Below are positions 32,716 through 45,339 of a stretch of 64,000 nt of DNA, piece by piece. The DNA is taken from positions 298,295 to 362,294 of the forward strand of contig VZRN01000562.1 in the NCBI GenBank assembly GCA_013397935.1, given 5' to 3'. A program made the position numbers and the translations under genes. The DNA is from Dasyornis broadbenti (taxonomy: Eukaryota; Chordata; Aves; Passeriformes; Dasyornithidae). Each line of letters begins with the position of its first letter. The stretch's first letter is position 1. The notes under the pieces were generated by a model that made no database searches, had not been told where the DNA came from, and was given only the letters and a program-made list of their open reading frames with translations.

Positions 32716-35150
32716 CTTCTGACCCATACATCAGCTCTGCCCTCCTCCTCACTTCCATACCATCATCACCAATCCCCTCAGGAGCGATACAGTCACCAGA
32801 GGGATGAGAGTGCAGAGCCAGACACACTGTTTTGTGCACAATTGAGTAACAGCGGAAAAATTCCTGTGCACCTGACAGAGCGAGCTCCCCAGCTGCTCTG
32901 CTCTGCCTGGCTTGCATAAACCCTTTACCTGGAGAGACAGTGGGGGAAGGAGGAAGCAGAAGGAATGAAAGGGACTCAGACACCCAGGCTAATGCAGAGG
33001 TTATTATTATCATGACTTTATTGACAGTCTATCAGGTTTTGATGAAAAATTCAAAGATAATGCCAGTATCATGTTAATGGGAAGTACTGCAGTGTGTATT
33101 ACAGGCATTGTAAGGATGCCAGATCAAATCCTCTTTCAGTGGTGAATTGGGTAATCTGTTGCATTTTTAAAGGCCATTTGTCCTGAGAGATTATGAATTT
33201 ATATTGCCTAAGGTTGTATTCCATCATTACAAAAGTGCTAGAATCCTCCTTAAAATTTGTTTTACCTGTAGTGGCACTGGGAATTTTGTCTCCTGCACTA
33301 CATTTACTAACACTGGCATTTTGACATTTGAGAGTTATCTTTTGGTTTTACATGCCGCAGGAAAAAATTAGAGGCACAACTTCTTTTAATAATGCAACTA
33401 GTGGTTCTACTTATTCAGTAGCCTCAAGCCACTGACACCTTTCTTTACTTTCTATACAATCATCTTCACCTACAAAGGTCTACTGTTAAATGATTAAATC
33501 GGTGATCAAACTGTGATCTCTTCAACTTAGCTGAGATTTTTCTCAACCAAAGGGAGATGTCGCTTTACACTTTCTCCAACAAAAATTTGTATATGTTATG
33601 TTCCGTTAGTAGAAGGAAATGTAAAGATGAAGGGTAAATGTAATTACTATACAGTACTACTGTGCACTAGTCTAATATTTCAACCCAAAAATGCCACATA
33701 TCCCCAACGTATCTCTTTTCAGCATAGATTCCCTTTTATTTACAGTCATTCTGAACCCGGGCTTGGCAACTAACTCACTATTGTTTTTGTGAATTCAATT
33801 TTGGAAGAATTTAAGAGCTGATGTAACCTTGCTGGCCCATTTTTCTCTTACATTTCCCTCTGCTATTCGGAGGAATTCTTTGTTGCCAGAAAGTTTGTGG
33901 AAAAAAAGTACCTTTTGAGCAAATGGAAGAAAATATTGTAAGGAGTGAAGCTTACGTCTGCTTCAGATTTGTCTGAGAAAGGGCAGAAAGGACATGCCCC
34001 CAGGAAGGAACAAGCCCCAGCCGTGGTGACTCACTGGTAGAAGTGATTTGCCACCAGGACTGATATTCTTGCATGCTTATCACCAACCAACATTCTCTTC
34101 CTCAGCCTGGCTTCAGACAAAGGATCATTTAACATTTCTGTATTAACTCTAAACATTCTCAGCATTTCTGGGTGTGCTGGACCTTGTAAGCAATCTTCTG
34201 AAGGATGTGAGGATGTCTACTGAAACACAGACAGTACATAGCCATATTCATCTAGGTACAAACTTCTTGGGTCCTAAGTATTTAGCAAGATACTATTTTA
34301 AGTAGTGCAGTGGAGGCACTCTGTGTGTTCTTGATTCTCCCAACTCTGCTTAGTTTTATTTTGTGTTTTCTTTACCCCTGGACTTCAGTTATTGGTTTAT
34401 AGAAAATTACAGGCAATATACTTCATTTATTTTGTACAAGTACCTGTGTCAAGAAGAAAAATTCTAAGATATCCCAATGTATTAAAATCTTAATGAAAAA
34501 AGGTGCTTTCATGGTCTTTTCAGAGACAGTATAACAGAGATTTTCTAGCAAATTCTGACCAGCTGCCAAGGATGTCTTGCCATACAAAATAAACTTCTGT
34601 GACATGAAGCTTTTTATGGAAGGGAAGTGCTCATATCTGGAGTTCTTGATTTAAACATGAAAACTATGGTGTGGTCCCACAGAGCAAGGCTATGAATGTT
34701 CTGACCCCTAAGTGTTGCTTGTAATCTGCATCTGAACTACCTGAGAATTAAAAGTTGGTGCCTTCCTTGCAGGCTGGACAAGCAGATGCTCAGTGATACA
34801 GAATTGATCTCCAGTATATGTCCAGTGCATCTCCAAAACATTCTTTGATAAAACAATGCTTTATGAGTAGGGCAAGAAAGAATTTGTGTTGGAATTAAAG
34901 CATCTGGCCAACACCTCTGCAACTGCCATCTCAGCTAAAGACTCCTGTAAGTGGAGTCATTGGAGAATGTACTTCCTTGCGGCCTGCACAGGTGGCATCT
35001 AGTTGTAAGCAATATTTCAATGAAGTTTGAACCTAAACTGGGGGCTATGAAGGTCTTCTAGCCATTACCTGGCACTACTGAAGGTGAAAGAAGAAACAGT
35101 ATTTCAGATTATTTTGAATAGGATATGAAATAGAGATTCATCTAACTCAG
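32716..35150. other. Unique sequence, no gene seen
   Basis: The 103-codon minus frame at 32702-33013 runs into the CR1 end and has no recognised domain. The rest is AT-rich unique DNA without a recognised repeat or RNA gene. Confidence 0.5.
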
Positions 35151-35154
35151 TAAT

Positions 35155-35630
35155 AAAGAAAGACAAGGAGCTACCAGAGAGGGTCCAGCAGAGGCCACAA
35201 AGACGATTAGGGGTCTGGAGCATCTCTCTTATGGGAAGAGACTGGGCTTATTTAGTCTAGAGAAGAGAAGACTGAGAGGAGTTCTCATTAATGCTTATAA
35301 ATATATCAAATGTGGGTGTCAAGACGATGGTGTGAGATTCTTTTTGGTGGTGCCCAGTGACAGGATGAGGAGCAGTGGCCATAAACTAAAATACAAGAAG
35401 TTTCACCTCAAAATGAGTTAGAACTTATTTATGTTGAGGGTGGCAGAGCACTGGAGCAGGCTTCCCGGTGAGGTTGTGGAGTCTCCCTCTCTGGAGACAT
35501 TCCAAACCCACCTGGATACATTCCTGTGTAACCTGCTCTAGGTGTCCCTGCCTTGGCAGAGGGCTTGGACTAGATGGTCTCCAGGGATCCTTTCCAACCC
35601 CAACAATTTTGCGATTTTGTGATTCTGTAA
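35155..35630 (+). mobile_element. CR1 LINE 3' end, 5'-truncated
   Basis: A clear avian CR1 3' end. GGAGCTACCAGAGAGGGTCC, AGAGGCCACAAAGACGATTA, AGAAGAGAAGACTGAGAGGA, GCTTATAAATATATCAAATG, GTGGTGCCCAGTGACAGGAT, GAGCACTGGAACAGG-like, then TTGGACTAGATGGTCTCCAG and TCCTTTCCAACCCCAACAAT. It ends in ATTTTGCGATTTTGTGATTC-type tail repeats. Translated, it is the C-terminal end of ORF2 with stops. It starts abruptly at 35155, as expected for 5' truncation. Orientation is +, the same as the RT-less copy 2.4 kb upstream but with a different 3' subfamily wording, so it is a separate insertion. Confidence 0.94.
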
Positions 35631-38600
35631 AGCAGGTGACAGAAAGACCATTAGACAGAAGTAGAAAAAAAAATAGCATTTAGACAATGTAAAATCATAA
35701 CCTATCTGTGGCGCTGTTCAGCTCAGCCACTTAAGAAGTAGGGCTTTTCTAAGAACTTAACTGTCTTTTAGGATTTTGCTCTGCTTTATTTTTTCATTTA
35801 TAACATTCTAGGGTCTGCAGAATGTGTTGTGACAATGGATGTATGGGATTTGTAAAATGCTGGGCCTGGTGAAAGAAATGGTGCCTTTACAAAGGAATAT
35901 TTACCAGGACTTGCACAGGATTTTGTAGCACTTATGTTTGATAACATGTTAGAGGTGGGGAGATGCATAAAACCCCAGATCTGTGAGATGTTGTAAGTCC
36001 TTCTGACGGTCAGGGAGTGTCAGTGACATGAGCCTGCTTCTCATCCTCTTAACACCACATGGAAATGCCAGAAATAAACAAATATTTCAGTACTGTGTAA
36101 AAGTCCTTGGGAAAGGCCAGGACAGATAAAACGTTGGGGAGGGGGAAGAAGCACAATGGAGAATCAACCAAACAATAAATGTGACCATGTGCACTGTGAA
36201 CCACCTGACTAAACCAGATGCCTCTGGAGAGGAAACAGCCAAATACCTCCATATCCCCTGGAGCCATCAAAGGAAGCCTGCAATGCAGGGCATCAGCATT
36301 ATCCTCTCAGGTTTAATATCTGATGTGTTTGCATCTGTGCTGGGGGAGTAAGGCAGAATTCCTGTTACAAGAGTGCAATAGTTATAGCTCTCCTACATGC
36401 TAACACTGCACAGGCCAGTATTGGGGCATGTGCTGGACTCAGATGTGTCAGGAGAGGGCTTGCGATTTTTTTACCCTTAGTATTGGAAAAAGCATTAAAT
36501 GGAAGCAAACTAATATTCTGTATCTGCTGCACCTTAAGAGAAAAGTCTCAACCTTGTCTGAGACCCACTGCTGTTCATAAACAATGCTGTTGTTTCAATT
36601 TAATTCCCCTTCTGGCTCATTGTTATTTTAATAACTCTTTTATTTGCAATATTATTTTAATACAGTAGGACAGCCCATAAATAGCTTTACTGTATTCATT
36701 TAAGTCTTCTGGATGAAAAAATTTCTAATAACTCTTCCAATGGGTCAATTCATTCCCTGCTCACAACAACTAGCAAAAAAGGACAGGAAACTCCCTCGAG
36801 GAATTTTCTACAGACAGTTCCATCAGGAAGGCATTAAGTGTATATTTATCTCTTGCCCGCCCCTGTTCCTCTTGGAACAAGCAAAGCTGTTGGGATCTGG
36901 GAACCAGGATATCTCAAGAGATCTGCCAGAGGTCAGGCATTTCTGCCTACAAACCCAGAGCTTGTGTACTACCCATACTCCCTGCAGTTGTTTCTTAGTT
37001 CTGGCAGCGCAGATCCAGAATACAGCCAAGGCATGGAGAGGACTTCACACAATGTATATTTACTTTGGGGTAGATTCTTGATTGTTTCTGGATGAGAATT
37101 GCATGAGACACACCATACCTCCTGGCCTGAATATGGAACACACCTTTTTTCCACAAAGTGGACAACTTCAGACTCAGGACCAGGCAAGGGGGAGTGGACC
37201 CTGCAGCCTCCTGTCATGGTTGGTTTCACATGGTTTGTGAGGGGTATGTGACCTAAACATGCAATACCTCTACCAGCTGTCCACAATTGTAAAGAATAAA
37301 AAAGGGATGTAAAAGACACTGCTCTCCTGATATATCCAATAACATTGATTTGACTGGAAATTAGTCAGGACTTACTCATGTCATTTGTCATTTTCTCTTT
37401 GTCAGCATCACTGAATAAATTTGCAAGTTGTTGACCCAGTTAAACATTGGTTTTCTATGCCTTATATCACTGGGAAGGAGGCTTTTTTGAAAGAAGGAGG
37501 CTCTGGAGAGGTACAAGTGATCCACAGTGTTTTGTAAACCAGGGGCATATGGAGAAGTCAATCAAAACAAAATAATACAACAGTAAGGTAGCACGGTGGC
37601 TTAAAATGTCAAGAGAAATAGAGAATTAACCACTCATAAGAATTGCAAGTGGCCATTTAAATAAGGAGTACATGATTTGTCCCTTGGTCATAGTAAAGGC
37701 AGAGATTCCTCAGGAACCAAGAACACGTGGATGAAAGGTTGTATCACCAGAGAAGAAAGGATATGGCAAACGGGTGAGGTATTTTTGTTCTCTTCAAAGG
37801 CAGAGTTCTGTTTTCTGGAGGCCAGTCTGTCCCTCATTCAACTTAATTTTCTTTTCTCACAGTAAGAAGCTGTCACAGACGACAGGTATCTTATCATCAT
37901 ATAAAATGCAACAGAGAATAGGGAAAAAAGTTTGTGGATAAATAATTGATTGCTTTAGGAAATAGTGACAAGGAGTATTTTTCTGCAAATACAGTATATG
38001 TTAGAAAGGAAAAAGGCACTGCTCTGTGAGGACAAGGACAAGAAAGACATCCCAGCAGAGGGTGCTCTCACTTATCAGAATTTTGCCTGAGGGGTAAGAA
38101 GTTTCTCCCTGTAGGTGTCCATAGGAAAAGCAGTATATTTATTAGCTCTGTGATGCCTGGTTATATGCTTGTCTGGCAGTTCTGGGATTGTCAAACAGGA
38201 AATCACCACAGGGGGAGCATTCAATCTTTCAGAGCAAGGAGGAGCTGGAGGAAATCCTCTTGTCAGCCACTCCCTTACAGTTCAGAAGACAGATGCACCT
38301 TGCTGTCTGTGGGGTGAGGGATGGAAATTAGTGGAATTAAGGTAGAGCCGATCCCAGGCAACAGCACAGCTTCCTGGCGAGCACTCTGAGGGCAGACCTG
38401 GGGGCCTGGGACATGCTTGGTCATCGGCATCCTGGAATTCAGATTTCAAAGTAGGACCCAGCGTAGTCATTTTCTGGGTCTGGTCCAGTAGCAGCAATCA
38501 GAAATTGAACTATTTCACTTTGTCTTACATCCGCAGATGAGCAGTACCTGGCAGCCGGGACAAATTCTTAGTACTGAATTCACAGACTGTAAAGCAGGCT

Positions 38601-39805
38601 TGCGCAGTTAAAGGGACATGGCAATCACAGGTTGTTACAATTCCTCTCTCCTGAACTGAATAATTTATCTGGAGGGGAAAAAAATATAAACTACAGTGTG
38701 CATGATAATTAAAATACTGTATTTTGGAAACAGGTAAATTCACAACTCACAGCTTAGCTGAGTTTTTACTTCAAGAAAAAATGACAGAAATAAATTTACT
38801 GAGCTTTCTTCAGAGCATCTCAGTGATTACCCTCATGCTACAGAATAAGAACATCTCATTAAGCTTCACCCACTGAGTTAAGAAAAACTGGAATATTGAG
38901 GGCTTTTTCTTGGAATAAAGCAAATTAAATTTGAAAGGGGAAGAGGACACTCTGCTGCCAGAATTAAAAATGCCTACAACAGGGATTTAGTCAAGAGGAG
39001 ACATTGCACTGTTGAGTCTGAATTAACTTGTCCCTTGGTATGAGAAGGTAAGATCCCTGGCAGGTAGGAGGAGAAGGAGAGAACAGCATCTGACTTTTGT
39101 ACCTGTGTGAGCCTTCTGGGACCTCTCCAACAAGTAACACTTGTATAGCCACACAGCAGGGGAGGAAATGTCTCCGTTCAGGTCCATAGGTGCTGCGTAC
39201 TGGGAGGTGGAAGTGCCTTGGCATGCCTGATGGGAAGCAGTGGGATGAGTCATTCTGCTAGCAGCAGCCCAGGCACATTGTTTCTCTTTGTTTTTGCAAA
39301 GGTTTATGTTTTATTTGTTGTTTCCTGATTGTTTTCTGTACTCAGTCATCAACCTGAAAGCAGCTGTTTTGATCTTCTCGTTAGGTGAAAGGAAACACAT
39401 TTGGGCTCTTCACATGGATAGGGATTACTTACCTGAGCTGAAGGAAAAGCCTGAATGGCTCAGGCTTGGATTCCCCAAGGGGAGGCTACTTGTCAAAATT
39501 AATGATAATGATACCTTTCAAATTACTGCTACAGTCAATGAGCATTCTCTGTTGTAGCAAGTGTTTGCTATGTATGGGCTTTTTGGGGGAAAATACCTTT
39601 GACTCATGTCTGCTCTTCTTTAATCCTTCAATATTGGAAATAGTAGAGTAGAATTCCTCTTGGTTTTGCTAACCTCTGAAGAATACAAAGCCAAGACCAG
39701 AAAATCCCAGTTCTGAAACATTTTTTTTTCCCCATGACCCTGTTTGCCAAGTGTTTGGTGTCTTCTAATTGTATTTCTCACTTCGAGTATTTGCATTATT
39801 GGCTG
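35631..39805. other. Unique sequence, no gene seen
   Basis: No recognisable repeat or RNA gene. The frames at 36713-37319 overlap on both strands and have no domain. The region 38290-38480 and 39000-39250 is GC-richer, again without recognisable coding sequence. Confidence 0.5.
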
Positions 39806-39812
39806 TAATAAT

Positions 39813-39874
39813 GCTGTATCTGCTGAAAGTATTAAAAATCAATAAAGCACAGTTGACATATAGACCATAAAAAG
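39813..39874 (+). repeat. Copy A of an unidentified 62-bp repeat pair
   Basis: GCTGTATCTGCT, then AAAATCAAT, AAG, ATAGAC and TAAAAA occur here at the same spacing as in 41263-41324. I count 44 identities over 62 gap-free positions. The two copies lie 1.45 kb apart in the same orientation. The family is unknown. Confidence 0.65.
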
Positions 39875-40437
39875 GTAGAATTGTTCTGAAGTGCAAAAAT
39901 AATTTGAAAGCAGCTGAAATTCTTGCCTACTCTTTTAGATAAAATAATGGCCCAAAGATCTATTTATATTTTACACAATTATTGGCTTTTCCATTCTTAG
40001 ATTAACATTCAAAATCAATTCGCGTAAGGGTGGGATGACACTGCTGGTGAATGTAGTAAAATATCTTCCACAGAAAAAATTACACCTCTCTCTAGTTTGA
40101 AAGTCATAGTTAAAGGAGCAGATAGCAAAAGGGTCTTTGGCAAAGTGGAAATCTCAGCTGCAGATGGGAGGTTTATTGCCTTCCTTTGCATTTTATAGCA
40201 TGTTCTGTAAATCAGATGGGGAAAGCAATGGACATTTGCCAAAGCAGAACCCCATTTGTCTAATCACCAAGTATACCCACAAGATCCACAAGAGAATACA
40301 CCCGTGAAGTTCTTTACATGACTGTCTGGAGTGTAAAATGAGGGAGCAGCAGAGTTACTGTTAATGCTTGAGTATTTCTGCAAGTGTACTTTTTCATTTT
40401 TCCCTCAAAGTTGTGCATGACACTCATACTGTTAAGA

Positions 40438-40628
40438 TCTCTGCACTCATTTTATCTCTCTCTCTCTTTTTTTTTCCTCCAGACAAAAGAAACCTCTGAA
40501 GATACTGGTAAAATGACAAAAAAACCCAAACAAAACAAACAAACAGACAAAAAATCATTGAGAAGATCTTTCTTAGGCTATCTAACACTTACCCCTGCCC
40601 CCCCTTCCCTTCTTCCCTTGTACCCTAG
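40438..40628. other. Pyrimidine-rich stretch with splice-acceptor-like ends
   Basis: A (TC)n-T tract (about 40456-40480) ends in CCTCCAG (40477-40483). A second C/T tract (about 40590-40625) ends in CCCTAG at 40628. Between them is A-rich, CAAA-rich sequence. Confidence 0.5.
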
Positions 40629-40932
40629 AAAGCCTCACTGAATTTAGTGCTGGGTGATTTTACTGGAGTGGAAACAGAACAGATTCTGCTCAGCACAACA
40701 CATGCAATGGTAGAAAGGCATCCTCCAAACGCCCTGGACATCCTGAGCTTGAAGAGACTTTCTCTAGGGGTGAAACAGTGCTTTGGTCTCGGTGCTAATT
40801 CAGCCCTTGTCCTCTCTGCTGTGACTGCCAACAACCATATCAATTAGTCGGACCAATTGTGATGGTGATTTCTGTGATGTGAACACCTGTCCTCTAGGCA
40901 CTGGGCGAAGGCGACCAAACAGTTGTCAGATG
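40629..40932 (+). other. Candidate unannotated noncoding exon (304 bp)
   Basis: It is bounded on the left by a roughly 35-base pyrimidine tract ending TAG (40628). On the right, CAGATG is followed by GTAAGT (40933-40938), a strong 5' splice site. Several CpGs persist (for example GGGCGAAGGCGACC at about 40905-40918). No frame is open across the whole interval; one is open for 66 codons from 40647. If transcribed, it would fit a lncRNA exon better than a coding exon. It is an inference from splice-site motifs only. Confidence 0.2.
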
Positions 40933-41262
40933 GTAAGTGTAATGCTAATTGATCCAATCCATAGATCTGTCTCTATATAATGCTTAGTGCCAGAAAGTTA
41001 CACAGCCAGACATCTGGCAACTAGATGACCGTCTAACTCTCTATCAGTTTGACTTTGGCAGGCAACAAAGTTGTTCTAGTTGTGTATGCTGTGGGCAGCT
41101 TAAGAAAGTTAAAACACTGTTTTATGGCTGTTGAAGGCCTCTCTCACTTGCTCTTTATTAAAATTATAACGCTAAAGTGACCTCTGGTCGGTACCAACCT
41201 GTCTCAGACGTGAACTGATGACCTAAAGAGTGAAAGGTTCCCTACCTAGTTAATCCAGTTGT

Positions 41263-41324
41263 GCTGTATCTGCTAAAACACTGGAAAATCAATGAAGTAG
41301 TGATAAAGCATAGACTGTAAAAAA
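41263..41324 (+). repeat. Copy B of an unidentified 62-bp repeat pair
   Basis: See 39813-39874. The 12-mer GCTGTATCTGCT and the 9-mer AAAATCAAT are identical in both copies. Similarity fades on both sides. Confidence 0.65.
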
Positions 41325-41329
41325 ACCTG

Positions 41330-44300
41330 TTTCATTTTTGCCTTGAATACATTTCGCTGCTTGTCATGATTGTAAAGCAAATGGGGCAGTGATGAAACCT
41401 CCTGATTACAAAAGGAATACTGGATTAATATTCACATTTAGTTTATTAGCAGTTGCACTCGCAGCTTAATGTTTATGAGTCCTATACTTGGGAGCAAAGC
41501 ATTCCTTATGTTAAATACAGTTACAGTAGTAGTGCTTGCCTGTTACATTCAATGTTGCATGTAGAAGGGGTGAGAGCATCATTAGTAAAATCGAAAGATA
41601 AATATCATCATTTTTGCCATCTACTAATTCCACCTAGCAGCTTTTGTGGAACACTAGATGGTAAAAACAAAGGTAGCTTCTATCCCAAGGAAATTTGAAA
41701 GACCAATAATAGCACATGAGTTTGGAGCAGCCTACATGAAAGACTTCTTTAACATTTTCTTTCATTCCTTCTTTTATGATGTTGAAACAGAGTGTGAATT
41801 CGTATCAATGAGTTTTGTAAACCTTAAAAAAGGAACATATACCTTCTGCATAGACCAGGAGCATGAGAAGAAGCATAAGAATGAAGAAACATTTCAGGGC
41901 CACAGAGTACACCGAGGGAGGCATTAAGAAAGGAAATGCAGAGCGTAGTCCTACATGGAGCTGGGAGTGCTCATGACAGCAGGCATGAGAAACTGGAAGT
42001 TATTGCACTCACAAGTACTATGGAAGAATATAAAAGTGGCCTAAACAAGGTAATATTAGTGACCAGGTTTTGAAGGTGCTAAACTGCATACAGGCTGTAG
42101 AGAGGAAACAAAGTAATGGGTGGCAGATAGAAGGGATGTGGTTATTGAAAAGAAGACATTATCATAAAGAAAGTAGCTAACTTTCTGGAAAGAGTGACGG
42201 AAAGTGTTTTTGAGAAGCTTGAAGTCTGGCAGAAATAAAAGAAAGGTTTTGGAAATGGTCTTGTTATGGCATGAACAGTAGTACAGGGCAACAGAAAGAG
42301 AGGAAGGCAGAGGCAGGAAGAAAACCTAGAATAACTTGCTTTTATCAATATGTTTAATCTAATGACAATAATCTACCAGAAAGACAGGTACAAAGACCCA
42401 TGGGGAAAACAGACAAGTGCGTTCGTGAGCTGTCAGCACTAAGATAAATCTTAAAGACAGGCCAGTCTGAAGGCACACAGATGTGTATGCACATGCACAG
42501 AGTGCCCTATGTAGGTGATAGGACTACCTGAGACTTTTCCCCAAATGATCACCCCTACATTGCCAGCCCTCCTTAGGATGCACTGTGATCATTTAAAGAA
42601 CCTGAGCAAGGGGCAGTGCTGCCAGGGAGGGAAGGCAGAGGTGATACCCTGCTCCACTCACAGCACTCACTCTCTTTTCTGCTCTGTCCTGGCAAATGCC
42701 AGTGCACTGACACCTTGCCTTCCAGAGGCACTGGGGCTTAGGCTCTACCAGCTTGAACCATACCCTCAAAACTCAGCCCCAATGGCTGGAAATCACTTTT
42801 ATAAGAGAGGGGATGATCCTCTTTGTTTTCCCTGCAAAACACAGATAATTTGAGGGGAGAAGTGAGTAATCTTTAATGTACTCATCCAAATCAAATATTT
42901 GTCTCTGTGGTTTTGAAGGCTATCTCTCCACACCATCTGCTGAATAAGAGCTTGGCAAAGCTTGTACTGAAGGAGATGAGTAGTCCAGGGAAGGGGATTC
43001 CCTCTGGATTTGCAGCTTCACACTTCAGGGGTATTTTTGTTGTGTGAGTGGCACAGGGCTGTAGTGGGGTCAGCCTGTGCACCATCCCCAAATAGGAGGG
43101 GAAACCACAGTTTTGTTTGCAGAAGGTTTGAATCAGAAGAGATTTTTAAAATAAGACCTCACAACACTGCTCTGATGCAGGAAGTGGCAGAGATGATTAC
43201 CCTGAGTGTATTGCTCTGAAGGTAATCTGACTTCCAAAAGCTCTTACGCTGTAAGGAATTGATGACATCGTAATGATTGTGCTCCATCATTGTTAAGTCC
43301 CATATAGGCACAGTGTCATGAAAATAAGACATATTCAGACATGTTGAGGATAAGTTCTCTTATTTACCTCCAATATGTGAACAAGAAGTGAAAATGATCT
43401 TTTGCTTACCTGGGCATCAGGACTGATAGATGGAAACATTCTGCAATCACCTCCACTGAAACTCTTCAGCTTTAGTGTCATCAGTTCAGATAATAAGCCA
43501 AGTACCAGGAATGGGCTGGGCCAGCCTTTACCTGGGAAACAACTTAGACAGACCTAAACCACTATAAGATTCAGAAAGTAAACGCTCCTGGCAATGCCTT
43601 GTGAATCATTCTGCCAAAGTATATTCTGCTTCTGATTTCTCGAGGTGTTTGTTGCAACACTGTGGCACATTTGCTGAAAGGAAGATGTTAACTCCAATGC
43701 TCTGACCCCATCTCCATCTTTCATCTGCTCCAATCCATCCCTGCTACAGTCAAAATGAATTTTTAATGGTGTGGGGTTTGTCTGTTTGTGTTGGTTTGCT
43801 TTTCTGGTGCCCTACCCTGAGTGCAGTGTGTGTACTTAAAATGGCAGCCACCGTTCTACATCACAGACTGCAATTGTCACAGGCCACTGAAGACCTCTCA
43901 GCTGACAATAATTTTCAGTCCTTTAATTAGCCATTCAGGCTCAACTTCAGCCAATGACTTGGACATGACAGGTTTTGCAATATCACACTAAATTCTGAAT
44001 TCATCTAGTCCCACATATTTTGGAGGCGGGTTTTGTCAACACAGAAATTAAAAATGTTGGACTTTCCCCCTCTTTGTGATCTATAAAACATAATTGGTGC
44101 ATTTTTCTTGAAATTTTGAAATTATGTTGCAATAGAATAAGTAGTAATGTAGGAAGTATTTGGTATCATCCAATTCTCTCCATTTTCTTTTCTACTTATA
44201 AAAGCCTCAGTGCAAAGCCTTTCTCTCTTCAGTGTGACAGAAGCTTAGACTTTGTTCAATATTTACAAATTGCATTGTTAATCTATGCTCAGTTTAATTT

Positions 44301-45300
44301 TAACAAACTTACTATGTCCTTTCTGTCTTCACACAGGTCAAGTTTTGTAGCCTTAGAAATAGTCACGCTGTAAGTCATATCATTAGTGACATTAATTAGT
44401 CTGGAACACAGTGGTAATTGTCACCTGCATTTTGCAGAGAGCCCTGGGGAAGCCCTCCTCAGAAAACGTGCTTCTGTTGTAAGCCCTGGGGTCAGTGTCT
44501 GAAGCAGACTGGACCCATTATATCTCAAGGAGAGTGGGAGGCCGTGTTGTCCAGCAATCCTGGATGGCCATGTGTTTTTGTATCAATAACAAGTCCTCCA
44601 TGGCAGTAACAACTCTTTTTCAGGTTCATCTGGATAGCAGTGATAAACTCTGAATGTAAAGTGAACACAAAAGCATTTCAGGAGTAAGTGAATGGGCAAT
44701 CATTTATGAACTACTCTGAGTTCTATAAGCACCTGAGGAATGTTTAAGCACTTCACAGGTGGTCTTGTCGTCACTGTCACAGCAATATCAGTGTGCCTCT
44801 TCTGCCAGTGAATGTATTTTTTTTCTTAGCCCAGAGCTGCTCCAGAGTCCTTTTGCCAGGTCTAGAGGCAGCCTGCAGGAGTAGGTTGCCTCACTTTCCC
44901 TCCATCCCTTGGGTGCAGGAGTCTCACTGCGCAGGAGCAATGGGTGGACAAAGGGCCATTGCCTCTCACAGCAGATGGGGGGATGTTTTAGGAGTGGCAA
45001 TAACCACGGGACAGAGCTACTTAACTGCACATCCCAGAATCGACCTCATTCTCTCGTTTTATTTCACTGGCTCTTCAAGAGCTGGAGGAAACAGCTTGGT
45101 TTTCTCCTCGACTCTCAGCTGTGCTTGATGCAAGCTCTGACTCAGGGCTTCCTAGGCAGGGCTCCTTCCTTTCTGCTGGGAAGATAGACCAGCACCTGTC
45201 ACTGCACACAGCGGTGTCCCAGACTCCAAAAGATCTATTCATCTTGTGACATTAAGTTTCAACTACCAAGGTCATGTCATGTCTACATAATGGTTTAATT
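41330..45300. other. Unique sequence, no gene seen
   Basis: No recognised repeat or coding domain. Frames at 42515-42853 and 44793-45187 lie in GC-richer DNA and have no recognisable motif. The purine-rich strand at 41860-42350 yields no coding signal. Confidence 0.5.
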
Positions 45301-45339
45301 TTTTTTTTTTNNNNNNNNNNNNNNNNNNNNNNNNTTTTT
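45299..45339. repeat. Poly-T tract with a 24-base gap
   Basis: Ns at 45311-45334 are flanked by T runs. The true length is unknown. Confidence 0.9.
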
